A model generated the notes under the pieces. It made no database searches. It worked only from the letters and a program-made list of their open reading frames with translations, and was not told where the DNA came from. The position numbers were made by a program, and so were the translations under genes. A stretch of 64,000 nt of DNA, from contig NZ_JAAGXA010000001.1 in the NCBI RefSeq assembly GCF_010686755.1, positions 186,001-250,000 on the forward strand, written 5' to 3'. This DNA comes from Nocardioides zeae (lineage in GTDB: Bacteria; Actinomycetota; Actinomycetes; Propionibacteriales; Nocardioidaceae). Shown in pieces: positions 17,884 to 29,357 of the stretch (its first letter is position 1; the number at the start of each line of letters is the position of its first letter).

Positions 17884-18759
17884 TCAGGCGGGGGCCCAGC
17901 AGAGGCCGTACGTCTGGCCGGCGTCCCACTGCTCCTGGGTGGGCCACTCGTAGCCCCACTCGTAGTCGAGCACGTCCGACGCCAGCTCGCCTGCGGCGGA
18001 CTGGCACTGCGCGGAGCCCGCGGACGACGCCGCGTCCTCGCCCGGGTACGACGAGCCCAGGTCCACGACGTCGATCGCACGCCACGAGTGCTCAAGTCCG
18101 CAGGCGATGCGGCGGAAGCCGTCCGCGCCGGGGGCGGCCGTGCCGCACAGGCCGAGGCTGGTGAGCCCGTCGCCGGCCAGCGCGCCCTCCATCGTGGGCG
18201 GCAGGGTGCCGAGGGTCGCGTCGTCGACGACCGCGATCACGTCGCAGCGGTACCAGTCCTCGCCCGCGTCCGACGCCTCGATCGACGGTGAGAACCACAC
18301 GGGCCGCAGCACCGAGAGACGGAGCGCGTCGGTGTCACCACCGACGTACTCCGCCAGCGACGACCGGCAGGTCTCGCCGAGCCCGGCCTGGACGGCGGGA
18401 TCGTCGACCGCGAGGAGGTGGCCGTCGGCGTACGTCGCGAGCTGGCCCACGGCGTACGTCTGCGCCGTGTGGTCGGCGGCGCAGTCCACGGCCTCGTTCG
18501 TGACCGTGGGGGCGAGCGCCTCCTCGAAACCGAGGTCGTAGCAGGCGCCCGGTGCCGGGCGCTCCGCCGGCGCGGCCGTCGTGGGCTTCGCCGTCGGGGT
18601 GGCGCTGGTGGAGGGGTCGTCGGCGGCCCCGTCGTCGCTGCCGTCGCTGCCGCCGGTGCAGCCGGCGAGCGCGGCCGCCATCGCGGCGGAGACGGCCAGC
18701 ACGGTGGTCGCCGCGCGGGTCGGGCGGCCGGTCGGGCGGGGGCTCGGGCGGCGGGTCAC
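17884..18759 (-). CDS. septum formation family lipoprotein, copy A
   Basis: This 291-residue exported lipoprotein has an Ala-rich signal peptide ending in the lipobox LAGC (Cys near residue 36), a Ser/Thr/Asp-rich spacer and a septum-formation-family domain. Paired cysteines occur in repeated patterns (GACYDLGFEEA, VDCAADHTAQTYAVGQ, ACGLEHSWRAIDVVDLG). Its GTG start overlaps the stop of the paralogous gene upstream (GTGA), so the two are a coupled tandem pair. The family name derives from a septation-associated protein; a role in division here is unproven. Confidence 0.78.
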   Translation of the reverse strand: MTRRPSPRPTGRPTRAATTVLAVSAAMAAALAGCTGGSDGSDDGAADDPSTSATPTAKPTTAAPAERPAPGACYDLGFEEALAPTVTNEAVDCAADHTAQTYAVGQLATYADGHLLAVDDPAVQAGLGETCRSSLAEYVGGDTDALRLSVLRPVWFSPSIEASDAGEDWYRCDVIAVVDDATLGTLPPTMEGALAGDGLTSLGLCGTAAPGADGFRRIACGLEHSWRAIDVVDLGSSYPGEDAASSAGSAQCQSAAGELASDVLDYEWGYEWPTQEQWDAGQTYGLCWAPA

Positions 18760-19571
18760 TGGTCGGTCCTCGCCCAGCAGATCGTGCGCCGGTTGCCCGC
18801 GTCCCACTGGCCCTCGCCGAACCACGTGTAGCCGTAGTCGTAGTCGAGGGGGTAGCCCAGCCACGCACTCACCGACTCGGAGCAGTAGTCGCGGCTGCGG
18901 GCGGCGACGACCTCGTCGCCGGGGTACTCGTCCTCCGCGGTGCCGACCTGCACCGTCGTGACGGCGCGCCACGTGTGCGGCTCGGAGCACGCGACCCGCG
19001 GTGCGGTGTCGACGTCCGCGCCGTCGGCGCAGGTCATCCAGTCGTCGTTTGCCGGCAGACCCGTCAGCAGGCCCTCGGCGGTCTCGGGCAGCTCGTCGTA
19101 GGACTCCGAGGCCTCGCCGCCACCGACGATGTCGCAGCGGTACCAACGAGCGCCCTCCTCCCACGCCTGCTCGGAGGGGCGGAACCAGGCCCACGTGACG
19201 CGGGCGCGCATCACCGTGCTCTCGTCGGCGCCGAGGAACTGGGAGAACGCGTCGCTGCACGTGCGGTAGGCCCACGCGCCCAGCTCGCGGCTGTCCCAGG
19301 CGGCGTCGTCGAACTCGTCGGGGAGGTTGCCGATCTTGTACGTCTGGGCGGTGTGCGGCTCGGTGCAGTCGACCGTGCGGGTCGCGTTGCTCGGCAGGGA
19401 GACGTCGTCCGGGGTGAGGTCGCGGCAGGCGCCCAGCTGAGGTGTCTCCACCGCGTCGACCTGGTCGGGGTCCGCGTCGGAGCCCTGGTCGCCGTTGCCC
19501 GAGCACGCCGTCAGCACGAGGCCCAGCGCGATCCCGACGACGCTCGCTGCCCGGCGGTGGGTCAGGGGCAC
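18756..19571 (-). CDS. septum formation family lipoprotein, copy B
   Basis: This 271-residue paralogue of the next gene has the lipobox LTACSG (Cys near residue 23) and the same order of motifs (GACRDLTPDD, VDCTEPHTAQTYKIGNLP, ACSEPHTWRAVTTVQVG), with conserved cysteines that probably form disulfides outside the cell. It reads first in the two-gene unit. The pair probably arose by tandem duplication followed by considerable divergence. Confidence 0.78.
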   Translation of the reverse strand: MPLTHRRAASVVGIALGLVLTACSGNGDQGSDADPDQVDAVETPQLGACRDLTPDDVSLPSNATRTVDCTEPHTAQTYKIGNLPDEFDDAAWDSRELGAWAYRTCSDAFSQFLGADESTVMRARVTWAWFRPSEQAWEEGARWYRCDIVGGGEASESYDELPETAEGLLTGLPANDDWMTCADGADVDTAPRVACSEPHTWRAVTTVQVGTAEDEYPGDEVVAARSRDYCSESVSAWLGYPLDYDYGYTWFGEGQWDAGNRRTICWARTDQ

Positions 19572-19597
19572 GTGCGGGACTCCTCGGGTGTCGGGCG

Positions 19598-20131
19598 TCA
19601 GGTGATGGTCAGCGCGGCGATCGTACCGCCCAGCTCGTAGGCCGCCGCCTCGTCACGCCCGTCCACCTCGCCGAGCACGCTGAGCACGTCGGCTGACTGC
19701 CGCCACGGGAGTGCGCCGGCGATCGACAGCACCGAGCGCACGGCGCCCTCGGTGTCGTAGCGACCGTGCACGTAGAGGCCGAACGGAACGCGGCGGCCGG
19801 AGCCGGTGTCGGCCGTGGCGTCGGTCGTGGATCCGGTGCCGGTCGTGGTGCCGGCGCCCGCGGTCCCGCCGTCGTCGAGTGATCCTCCGATCTCGAGGAA
19901 CGTGCTGTCGAAGAAGTGCTTGAGTGCTCCGCTCATGTAACCGAAGTTCGCGCTGGTGCCGAGCACGATCCCGTCGGCGCCGAGGACGTCGGCGGCGGTC
20001 GCCTCCAGCGCGGACACCGCGCGCACCGTGACGCCCTCCAACGCGTCGTCGCGCGCGCCGGCGAGGACCGCGTCGGTGAGCGCCCGCACCGAGCGCGTGG
20101 GGGAGTGGTGGACGACGAGCAGCGTGGACAT
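19598..20131 (-). CDS. flavodoxin / NAD(P)H-dependent FMN oxidoreductase family protein
   Basis: This 177-residue flavodoxin-fold protein has an N-terminal strand and phosphate-binding loop, LLVVHHSPTRSVRALTDAVL, and a second FMN-binding segment, GTSANFGYMSGALKHFFDST. A Gly/Thr/Ala-rich insertion at about residues 88-112 is unusual and probably an exposed loop. It likely carries electrons or reduces quinones in the cytosol; the partner is unknown. The ATG start is preceded by TAGGTT with a six-base gap (leaderless). Confidence 0.82.
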   Translation of the reverse strand: MSTLLVVHHSPTRSVRALTDAVLAGARDDALEGVTVRAVSALEATAADVLGADGIVLGTSANFGYMSGALKHFFDSTFLEIGGSLDDGGTAGAGTTTGTGSTTDATADTGSGRRVPFGLYVHGRYDTEGAVRSVLSIAGALPWRQSADVLSVLGEVDGRDEAAAYELGGTIAALTIT

Positions 20132-20137
20132 GCGTCG

Positions 20138-20143
20138 AACCTA
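20138..20143 (-). promoter_or_regulatory. -10 element, leaderless flavodoxin gene
   Basis: TAGGTT on the minus strand, six bases before the ATG at 20131. Confidence 0.5.
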
Positions 20144-20170
20144 GCCTCGGCGGACCGTCCAGCGGTCCGG

Positions 20171-21688
20171 TCACTCGCGGCGGGTGAAGCGGAGCTTGCC
20201 GGTGCCGAGCCTCTCGGTGAGGTAGAGCGGGTCGTGGATCTGGTGGTGGTGCTGGTCGCAGAGGAGGCAGCCGTCGCGGGTGTTGGTGTGGCCGCCGTTG
20301 GCCCATGCGGTGAGGTGGTGGGCGTGGGTCTGGTGGGGTGGTCGGTTGCAGCCCTCGGCGATGCAGCCGCCGTCGCGGAGGGCCATGGCGAGGCGCATGG
20401 CCCGGGTGTGGAAGCGGGTGGTGCGGCCGAGGTCGAGGACCTCGCTGTGGGTGCCGAGGACGGCGGGGATGATCCCTGCTTCGCACGCGAGGCGTCGGGC
20501 TTCGCTGGCGCTGATCGTGGTGCCGGTGTCGAGGGACGCTGAGGCGAGGCCCCCGCGGAGTGATTCGAGGGTCATGGTGACGACGACGGTCGCGCCCATG
20601 CCGCCGGTGGCGGGGAGGTCTTTGTGGTCGAGCATCTCCAGGAGCTGTTGGAAGGCCCGTCCGTAGCGTTCGGGTGTGGGCCGTCCGGCGACGAACCGCT
20701 GCTCGGGGTCGTCGTTGGTGTTGAGGTGCTTCGGTGCGGCGTAGGCGTCGAGGGCCTTGCGGAGCATCGCGCCGTGCAGCTCGGGCAGGACGAAGCGGCC
20801 CCACACACGTCCCAGGCCGTCGGAGACCATCGACAACCGCGACGTGGCTCGGGCCTCGCGTTCTTCGCGTTCGAGGAGGGCTGCGTCGTGGGCTTCGCCG
20901 ATATCGGGTGCGATGACGGTGAGGATCTTCTTCCCGAGCGCTCGTAGAGCGCGGGCGTCGTGGTCGGCGGCGTACCCGACCAGCGTCTCCTCCGCCTGCA
21001 GCCGCAGCTGGTCCGGTAGCTCGTCGGGTAGCGCGTCGAGGGCCTTGACGATGACGTCGGCCTGCTCGAGGTCCACGACGCCGGTCAGGCAGCCGGGGCC
21101 GAGGTGGGTCCGGTACCGCCCCGTGTCCTCGCCGACGGCGGCCCCGACGCGAGCGAACCGGTAGGCATCGCGACGCGTCGCAGCGGTCGCGTTCGCCAGC
21201 CACACTGCCGCGGTAGAGGCACCGTTCTCCCGGTACAGCTCGACCTCCTCGGCGTGCTGCACCAACACCGCCACCAGCGCCGAGGCCCGTGCCACGAGCC
21301 GGTGCGCGTCGACGAGCGCGATACCGGTCTGCGGGGCGCTCAACCATCCGATGCCGGTACGCCCGTCGGCGTCCAGCACCGCCGTGGCCACCCGGATCGC
21401 CTCCAGCATCGGATGCCCCACGTCGATCCCACCCGCACCAGAGCCGACGCCCGGCACCACCCACCCAGGCTCCGGCTCCGCGATGGGCTCAGCCGCGTCG
21501 TACTGACCCTCGCGACTGACGATCCGGCAGCCGCGCGTCGCCTGCTCAGGCCACTCCCCGGTCGCGAACGCGTGCTCCAACCAGTCCGGCACCGGCACCT
21601 CGACCAGGAAATCCGCGGGAGGCTCCGGCACCGGTGGCTCGAAGCCATCGGCGTCACCAGAAGAGCTGACCCCCGTCATAGCCACCAC
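20171..21688 (-). CDS. HNH endonuclease with DUF222 domain (13E12 family)
   Basis: This 505-residue protein has a long DUF222 region (about 90-400) and a C-terminal HNH nuclease motif (THAHHLTAWANGGHTNTRDG, then CLLCDQHHHQIHD), with zinc-binding cysteines in GGCIAEGCNRPP. This is the 13E12-repeat family, found in many copies in actinobacteria and associated in mycobacteria with REP13E12 elements. A function in DNA mobility or defence is possible but not established. Start choice is uncertain: GTG 21688 or ATG 21679. A 32-base tandem duplication lies about 100 bases upstream. Confidence 0.88.
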   Translation of the reverse strand: MVAMTGVSSSGDADGFEPPVPEPPADFLVEVPVPDWLEHAFATGEWPEQATRGCRIVSREGQYDAAEPIAEPEPGWVVPGVGSGAGGIDVGHPMLEAIRVATAVLDADGRTGIGWLSAPQTGIALVDAHRLVARASALVAVLVQHAEEVELYRENGASTAAVWLANATAATRRDAYRFARVGAAVGEDTGRYRTHLGPGCLTGVVDLEQADVIVKALDALPDELPDQLRLQAEETLVGYAADHDARALRALGKKILTVIAPDIGEAHDAALLEREEREARATSRLSMVSDGLGRVWGRFVLPELHGAMLRKALDAYAAPKHLNTNDDPEQRFVAGRPTPERYGRAFQQLLEMLDHKDLPATGGMGATVVVTMTLESLRGGLASASLDTGTTISASEARRLACEAGIIPAVLGTHSEVLDLGRTTRFHTRAMRLAMALRDGGCIAEGCNRPPHQTHAHHLTAWANGGHTNTRDGCLLCDQHHHQIHDPLYLTERLGTGKLRFTRRE

Positions 21689-21790
21689 TCAACCCGGACC
21701 CACTGACAGTTCTGAGCAACACCGGACACGGCGACATACCGGCTGTGGAGAACCACCGCGACCAGCGTTCACAAGCCCCAGCTTGACGTC

Positions 21791-21853
21791 CCCGCCGCGT
21801 CGTACAAGACAACTCGACGCGCCCCGCCGCGTCGTACATGACAACTCGGCGCG
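21791..21853. repeat. 32-base tandem duplication
   Basis: Two adjacent near-identical units (21791-21822 and 21823-21853), each beginning CCCGCCGCGTCGTACA and continuing GACAACTCG. The copies differ at only two or three bases. They lie between the HNH gene and a run of small membrane genes. They may be an operator pair or the scar of a slippage or insertion event. Confidence 0.8.
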
Positions 21854-21854
21854 C

Positions 21855-22031
21855 TCAGGTGCGGAACTCGCTGGTGGACACGATGGCCTCCTGCCGCTCA
21901 GGCTCGCCGCGCGCGAGGAGCGCCGAGATGACGCCGTAGCAGAGACCGGCGATCGGGCTGCCGGCCGCGAACGTCGTCCAGAGCGTGATTCCCAGCAGAT
22001 CGGGCGCCACCGGTGGCGCCGACGCTCCCAC
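21855..22031 (-). CDS. small hypothetical membrane protein
   Basis: A 58-residue frame from GTG 22031 with one or two hydrophobic stretches (segment APDLLGITLWTTFAAGSPIA, then GLCYGVISALLA) and a polar tail ending SEFRT. It follows the frameshifted membrane gene by ten bases on the same strand, suggesting an operon. No family is recognised and the ribosome site is weak, so it may not be expressed. Confidence 0.4.
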   Translation of the reverse strand: MGASAPPVAPDLLGITLWTTFAAGSPIAGLCYGVISALLARGEPERQEAIVSTSEFRT

Positions 22032-22041
22032 CGCGGCCCGC

Positions 22042-22507
22042 TCACGATCGCCAGCTCTCGGGCAGCTGGGTCGGGTCCTCCCACGGGAACGGCACGCCCC
22101 GGCCCCGCGTCGAGTCGGTCAGGGGGATCAGGCGCTCGCCGACCATCATCCCGAAGGTCCAGGTCATCCCCCCGATGAACAGGTACGACGACAGCGGCGC
22201 CCCGACCCACAGCAGCACCGCGACGATCGCGACCGCCAGCCCGACCGCCCAACCGGCCATCAGCCATCCCGTCCGTCGGTCCGCCCAGCGCTTCCGGTGG
22301 GGGCCCGCCGCCCACGCCTGCCCCCGCGCCGTGAAGAACTGGAAGATCGTCAGCGCCCAGAGCAGCAGGAAGCCCAACGCTGGCGACCACCTGGTCCGCC
22401 CGCGTCAGCCAGTCGTTGAACCAGAGCCCCAGGACGACGAACGGGAAGAAGACCGCGAAGGGCCACCGGATGATCCTGACCCAGGGGTCGAGCTCTGCCT
22501 CCGCCAC
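22042..22507 (-). pseudogene. membrane protein gene with apparent single-base frameshift
   Basis: The N-terminal part starts at 22507 (reading MAEAELDPWVRIIRWPFAVF, one hydrophobic segment, then NDWLTRADQV). The C-terminal part, open from about 22377 in the other frame, continues with FLLLWALTIFQFFTARG, two further membrane segments and ends PTQLPESWRS at 22042. Removing one C near 22375 would join them into one protein of about 155 residues with three to four membrane segments. The N-terminal frame otherwise runs on into long low-quality reading. It is either a real pseudogene or an indel in the sequence; the family is unknown. Confidence 0.55.
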
Positions 22508-22548
22508 GGACCCGCCGTACCCGATCCACCCCCGCGCAAACGGCCGCC

Positions 22549-22554
22549 TACCCT
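22549..22554 (+). promoter_or_regulatory. -10 element, leaderless small membrane gene
   Basis: TACCCT, six bases before the ATG at 22561. Confidence 0.42.
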
Positions 22555-22560
22555 CGCCCC

Positions 22561-22776
22561 ATGAGCCGCTTCACCGACGTCGTCGTCGGGGTCGTGCTCG
22601 TCCTGGTGATGGTCGCCCTCGCCCTCCGCGCCGCCTCCGCGGGCGGCTGGTGGTGGGCCGTCGTACCCGTCGCGGGGGTCGTGGCGCTGGCGGGCGGGTA
22701 CGGCGCGGTCCGGGCCCTGCGGCGAACCGGTGCCCCCGGCCCCTCCCGACCCGAGCGGTCCCGCGACCGGTGGTAG
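22561..22776 (+). CDS. small two-segment membrane protein
   Basis: This 71-residue protein has two hydrophobic segments (about 6-25 and 29-47) and a basic, proline-rich C-terminal tail. No family is recognised. The -10 hexamer sits six bases upstream of the ATG, consistent with a leaderless mRNA. It ends 15 bases before the leuA leader peptide. Confidence 0.55.
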   Translation: MSRFTDVVVGVVLVLVMVALALRAASAGGWWWAVVPVAGVVALAGGYGAVRALRRTGAPGPSRPERSRDRW

Positions 22777-22811
22777 AGTCACCGACCGTCATGATGATGC
22801 GCCAGCTTCTC

Positions 22812-25688
<2,877 letters not shown>

Positions 25689-25689
<1 letters not shown>

Positions 25690-27224
25690 CAGCAGGCCTC
25701 GGGGGCGGGGAGGGTGCGCTCGGCGTCGTCGCGGAGCCAGATCGTGCGGCCGCAGACCGTGCCCGCCTCCCGGTAGTGCTCGTGCACGGCGTCGGAGAAC
25801 GTGTCCGTGCGCACCGCCCAGGTGGCGAAGCCGTCCTTGCCCCACTGCACGACCCACGTCGGCCGCTCGGGGCTCTCGACGAGGGCGGTCAGGTCGGCGA
25901 GGTCGGGGTCGAGCACGCGGACGGGCAGGCTCCACAGGTGCTCGTACGGCGCGGTGAGGCCCGAGTCGAGCACGACGTTGGGCTGCCCGTACGCCACGAC
26001 GATGGTGTCGCCCGGCTCGGAGGCCTCGCGGACGAACGCCCCCGTGGCCTCGGCGGGACCGTCGTCGATCGGGTGGGAGAGCTCGTCGGAGAGCGTCACG
26101 ACGGTGGCGATCGGGAGCCACGCTGCCACGAGGACGACCGCCGCCCGGCGCACGACGCCCGGGGCGCGCCCGGGGCCGGGTGCACCGTCGGGTGTCCCGA
26201 CGAGCCAGGCTGCCGTGAGCGCCGCGGCCGGGATGAGCTGCGCCAGGTAGTGCAGCCAGTAGCTGCCGCCGAGGAGGGCGACCGCGGAACCGGCGAGGAG
26301 CGTCGCCAGCGTCGCGACGACGACCGGGTCCCGTCGGTGGCGGACGCCGAGGGCGAGGGCGACCAGCGTGAGCAGGGCGAGCCCGCTGACGAGCCAGGCC
26401 AGCACCATCTCGCGCAGCCGGTCCGTCGTCGCCGAGGACGCCGACTCCCGGATGACCTCGCCCGCGTCGGCCCGGAACGTGACGACCGCGTGGAAGAGCC
26501 CGACGGGGTCCGTGCCGCGCGTCGCACCCCAGGCCACGAGCAGCACGGCGAGCGCCAGGGCGCCGCCGACGGCGGCGAGGAGGAGCGTGAGCGCCTGCCG
26601 GCGCCGTTCGGGACGCGTCAGCGCGAGCACCGCGAGCGCCACCGTGCCGAAGACGAACCCGTCGACGCTGGACTGCTTCACCCCGAAGGCCGCGGCGCTC
26701 GCGGCGCCGGCGCCGAGCGCCAGCAGGTGCGGTCGGCGCGCGCCGTCGCGCAGCATCAGCACGGTCAGCACCATCGCCCCGGCGACGAACGGCGAGGCGA
26801 GCAGCTCGCCGTTGACGCGCACCACGCCCAGCCAGGGGGCGGCGCTCAGCAGGGCCGCGGTGGCGGCGGCCGCCACGGCCGCGCGGTGGCCGCGGGCCGC
26901 GTACGCCGCGAACCCGACCAGCAGGACGACCGCCGCCACCGCGAGGCAGCCCACGATGCGCAGCCAGGTGATGGAGGGGACGAGCCAGAAGATCGTGACG
27001 AGGAGCGGGGGTCGGTCGACCCAGTAGTCGCCGTAGAGCGACGTGCCGTCCCGCCACTGCTGACCGATGATGAAGAAGCCGGACTCGTCCGGGCCGGGCG
27101 GGACGGTGAGGAACGGCAGCCGCAGGGCGACACCGAGCAGCGCGAGCGCGACCACCACGAGTGTCGTGCGGCGCCCGTTCACGCCCGTGTCGCCGAGCCC
27201 CCGTGCTGCGTTCACGCGGGACAT
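25689..27224 (-). CDS. GT-C fold glycosyltransferase (ArnT/PMT-like) membrane protein
   Basis: This 511-residue multi-pass membrane protein has the N-terminal acidic pair typical of GT-C enzymes in PPGPDESGFFIIGQQWRDG, followed by DYWVDRPPLLVTIF. About ten to eleven hydrophobic helices follow, then a C-terminal extracytoplasmic domain (about 375-511) with two cysteines. GT-C enzymes transfer sugars from polyprenyl-phosphate carriers outside the membrane. The donor and acceptor are unknown. It is the first gene of a coupled pair with the PAP2 protein. Confidence 0.82.
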
Positions 27225-27264
27225 ACTCCCCGACGACCACCCGTCGGTGGGGGATCGGGTCGGC

Positions 27265-28023
27265 TCAGGTGTGGCGCTCGTGGTCCCGCGCCTCGACGGC
27301 CGCCCGGATCTGGTCGGTGTTCTCCTCGATGATGCCGGTCACCATCGCGTCGGTGCGGGGGTCGGCGAGCACCTCGAAGATGATCCGGAACGTCGTGTCG
27401 GCCACGAGGTCGACGACGTCGTCGTGGAAGGGCACGTAGCGCAGCCGGCTCGTCACCGGGTCCTGCTTGACCTTCTCGAGGATCGTCGCCTTCAGCTCGT
27501 CCTCGCGCTCCCCGACGGCCCGCGCGATGTTGGCGGTGTAGTGGCCCGTCTTCAGCACGGCGATCACCTCGTCGACCACGGCGACGGTCAGCGGACGCTT
27601 CACGATCCGCACGATCGTGTCGATGAAGTGCTCGAGGATGGCGGCGGTGATGCGGTCGCCCAGCGCCCGGTCGGTGGCGCGCCCCAGCCGGGCGAGGATG
27701 ACGACGACCCGGACGAGCCGGAACGCGCGCAGCTCCGGGTGGGCGAGCGGGATCATGCCGAGCACCTCGTACCAGTAGCGGAACGGGTACCTCCAGCCGC
27801 CGCGGTCGCGGTACCACCGGATGCCGAACTCGATCGCGAAGATGCCGCAGATGGCCGTGTCGATGCGGAAGACCCACATCTCGGTGCTGTCGTCGACGTC
27901 CCAGATCGTCACCCACAGGAGCAGGACCACGGAGACGACCGCGAGGAGCAGCATCGCCCACTCGACGAAGCGCCGCGGGGGCTTGGTGGGGTAGGCGCTC
28001 AGCGGCGGCGTGGGCGACGACAT
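27265..28023 (-). CDS. voltage-sensor-like / ion transporter-like membrane protein without pore
   Basis: In this 252-residue protein the first half looks like a four-helix voltage-sensing domain: helix 1 (FVEWAMLLLAVVSVVLLLWV), helices 2-3 with acidic and aromatic residues (FAIEFGIRWYRDRG), and an S4-like helix with spaced arginines (RAFRLVRVVVILARLGRATD). No K+-channel selectivity sequence follows; the second half is a soluble, largely helical domain. It may be a stand-alone sensor or a divergent ion-transport family member. Monocistronic, divergent from recO. Confidence 0.65.
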   Translation of the reverse strand: MSSPTPPLSAYPTKPPRRFVEWAMLLLAVVSVVLLLWVTIWDVDDSTEMWVFRIDTAICGIFAIEFGIRWYRDRGGWRYPFRYWYEVLGMIPLAHPELRAFRLVRVVVILARLGRATDRALGDRITAAILEHFIDTIVRIVKRPLTVAVVDEVIAVLKTGHYTANIARAVGEREDELKATILEKVKQDPVTSRLRYVPFHDDVVDLVADTTFRIIFEVLADPRTDAMVTGIIEENTDQIRAAVEARDHERHT

Positions 28024-28062
28024 GGCACCAGTGTCCTGCACGGTCCACGGGGCCCGGCGAGG

Positions 28063-28068
28063 CACAAT
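28063..28068 (+). promoter_or_regulatory. -10 element, leaderless recO
   Basis: CACAAT, six bases before the GTG at 28075. Confidence 0.5.
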
Positions 28069-28074
28069 GGTCGG

Positions 28075-28836
28075 GTGCCCCTCTACCGCGACGAGGCCGT
28101 CGTGCTCCGCACCCACAAGCTGGGCGAGGCCGACCGGATCGTCACCCTCCTGACCCGCCACCACGGCCGGGTCCGTGCGGTGGCGCGGGGCGTGCGACGC
28201 ACGACCTCGCGGTGGGGCTCGCGCCTCGAGCCGTTCACCCACGTCGACCTCCAGCTGGCCGACGGCCGCAACCTCGACACCATCACGCAGGCGGAGACGC
28301 TGACGCCGTTCGGCGCCGGCATGGGCACGGACTACGACCGCTACACGGCCGGCACGGTGATGCTGGAGACGGCCGAGCGGTTCGTCGTCGAGGAGAAGGA
28401 GCCGGCCGTGCAGCAGTTCCTGCTGCTCGTCGGCGGCCTCCGGGCGATGGCGACGGGCCAGCGGGCGCCCGGGCACGTGCTCGACTCCTACCTGCTGCGC
28501 TCGCTCGCCGTGGCCGGCTACGCGCCGACGTTCGAGCACTGCGCCGGCTGCGGCATCGAGGGTCCCCACCGGTACTTCAGCAACGCCTCCGGCGGCGTGC
28601 TGTGCGTGACCTGCCGGATCCCGGGCTGCGCGACGCCGGCGCCCGCGACCCTCCTGCTCCTCGGGGCGCTGCTCACGGGCGACTGGCCCGAGGTCGAGCG
28701 CCTGACCACCACGGAGCCGCGCTGCGAGCGGGAGGCCAGCGGGCTGGTCGCGGCGTACCTCTCCTGGCACCTCGAGCGCGACCTGCGGTCCCTGCCGTAC
28801 GTCGAGCGCGGGCGCCCGCGCCGCGTGCAGGTCTGA
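28075..28836 (+). CDS. recO: DNA repair protein RecO
   Basis: This 253-residue protein loads RecA with RecF/RecR during gap repair. It has an N-terminal OB fold (LYRDEAVVLRTHKLGEADRI), a helical middle and a zinc finger with cysteines in HCAGCGIEG and CVTCRIPGC. A GTG start with CACAAT six bases upstream supports a leaderless transcript and this start. It ends four bases before the convergent MarR gene. Confidence 0.96.
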   Translation: MPLYRDEAVVLRTHKLGEADRIVTLLTRHHGRVRAVARGVRRTTSRWGSRLEPFTHVDLQLADGRNLDTITQAETLTPFGAGMGTDYDRYTAGTVMLETAERFVVEEKEPAVQQFLLLVGGLRAMATGQRAPGHVLDSYLLRSLAVAGYAPTFEHCAGCGIEGPHRYFSNASGGVLCVTCRIPGCATPAPATLLLLGALLTGDWPEVERLTTTEPRCEREASGLVAAYLSWHLERDLRSLPYVERGRPRRVQV

Positions 28837-28839
28837 GCC

Positions 28840-29295
28840 TCACTCCACCCAGCGGTCGACGGCGGCGTTGAACCGCTGGAGCGACCGGGCCAGCTCGTCC
28901 CGCTCGTCGGCGGACCAGTCGGCCATCATCTGCTCCAGCATCGCGCGCCGGTGCTCCCGCGCCTGCCGGATCGCGGTCTCGCCCTCGGGGGTCAGCGCGA
29001 GCAGGGCGGCGCGGCCGTCGTCGGGGTCGGGCCGCTTCTCCGCGAGGCCGAGGCGCACCGCGGCCTGGGCCTGGCGGGTGACCGTCGAGGGGTTGAGGTG
29101 GTACGTCGCGGCGATCGCCCCCAGCCGCATCGGCCCGGTGTCGTCGAGCAGGCACAGGATGCCGTACGTCGACCGGTCGAGCTCCGTGTCCCCGTGCGAG
29201 GTCTCCACGTGGACCGAGTTGGTGCGCCGGTAGAGCGTGAGCAGCTGCTGCTCGATCACCCGTTGGGTCGAGGGAGCCTGGTCCTCGGTCGTCAC
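28840..29295 (-). CDS. MarR family transcriptional regulator
   Basis: This 151-residue winged-helix regulator has the typical MarR core: a recognition region [20 protein letters not shown] (about 60-80) and the wing [18 protein letters not shown] (about 88-105), flanked by dimerisation helices. MarR proteins usually respond to phenolic or oxidative signals and control neighbouring genes. The target is unknown; the divergent neighbour is uppS. GTG start with GGAGGTGAC just upstream. Confidence 0.9.
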   Translation of the reverse strand: MTTEDQAPSTQRVIEQQLLTLYRRTNSVHVETSHGDTELDRSTYGILCLLDDTGPMRLGAIAATYHLNPSTVTRQAQAAVRLGLAEKRPDPDDGRAALLALTPEGETAIRQAREHRRAMLEQMMADWSADERDELARSLQRFNAAVDRWVE

Positions 29296-29343
29296 GTCAC
29301 CTCCGTCGTGCCCGGGCGGCCCCGGCGTCGTCCGGGGTCAGCA

Positions 29344-29349
29344 TAGGCT
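29344..29349 (+). promoter_or_regulatory. -10 element of uppS
   Basis: TAGGCT, eight bases before the GTG at 29358. Confidence 0.4.
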
Positions 29350-29357
29350 GCACCCCC

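Noticed and set aside
20171..22031. A complete mobile element around the HNH gene
   Set aside because: No terminal inverted repeats, integrase or target-site duplication could be found.
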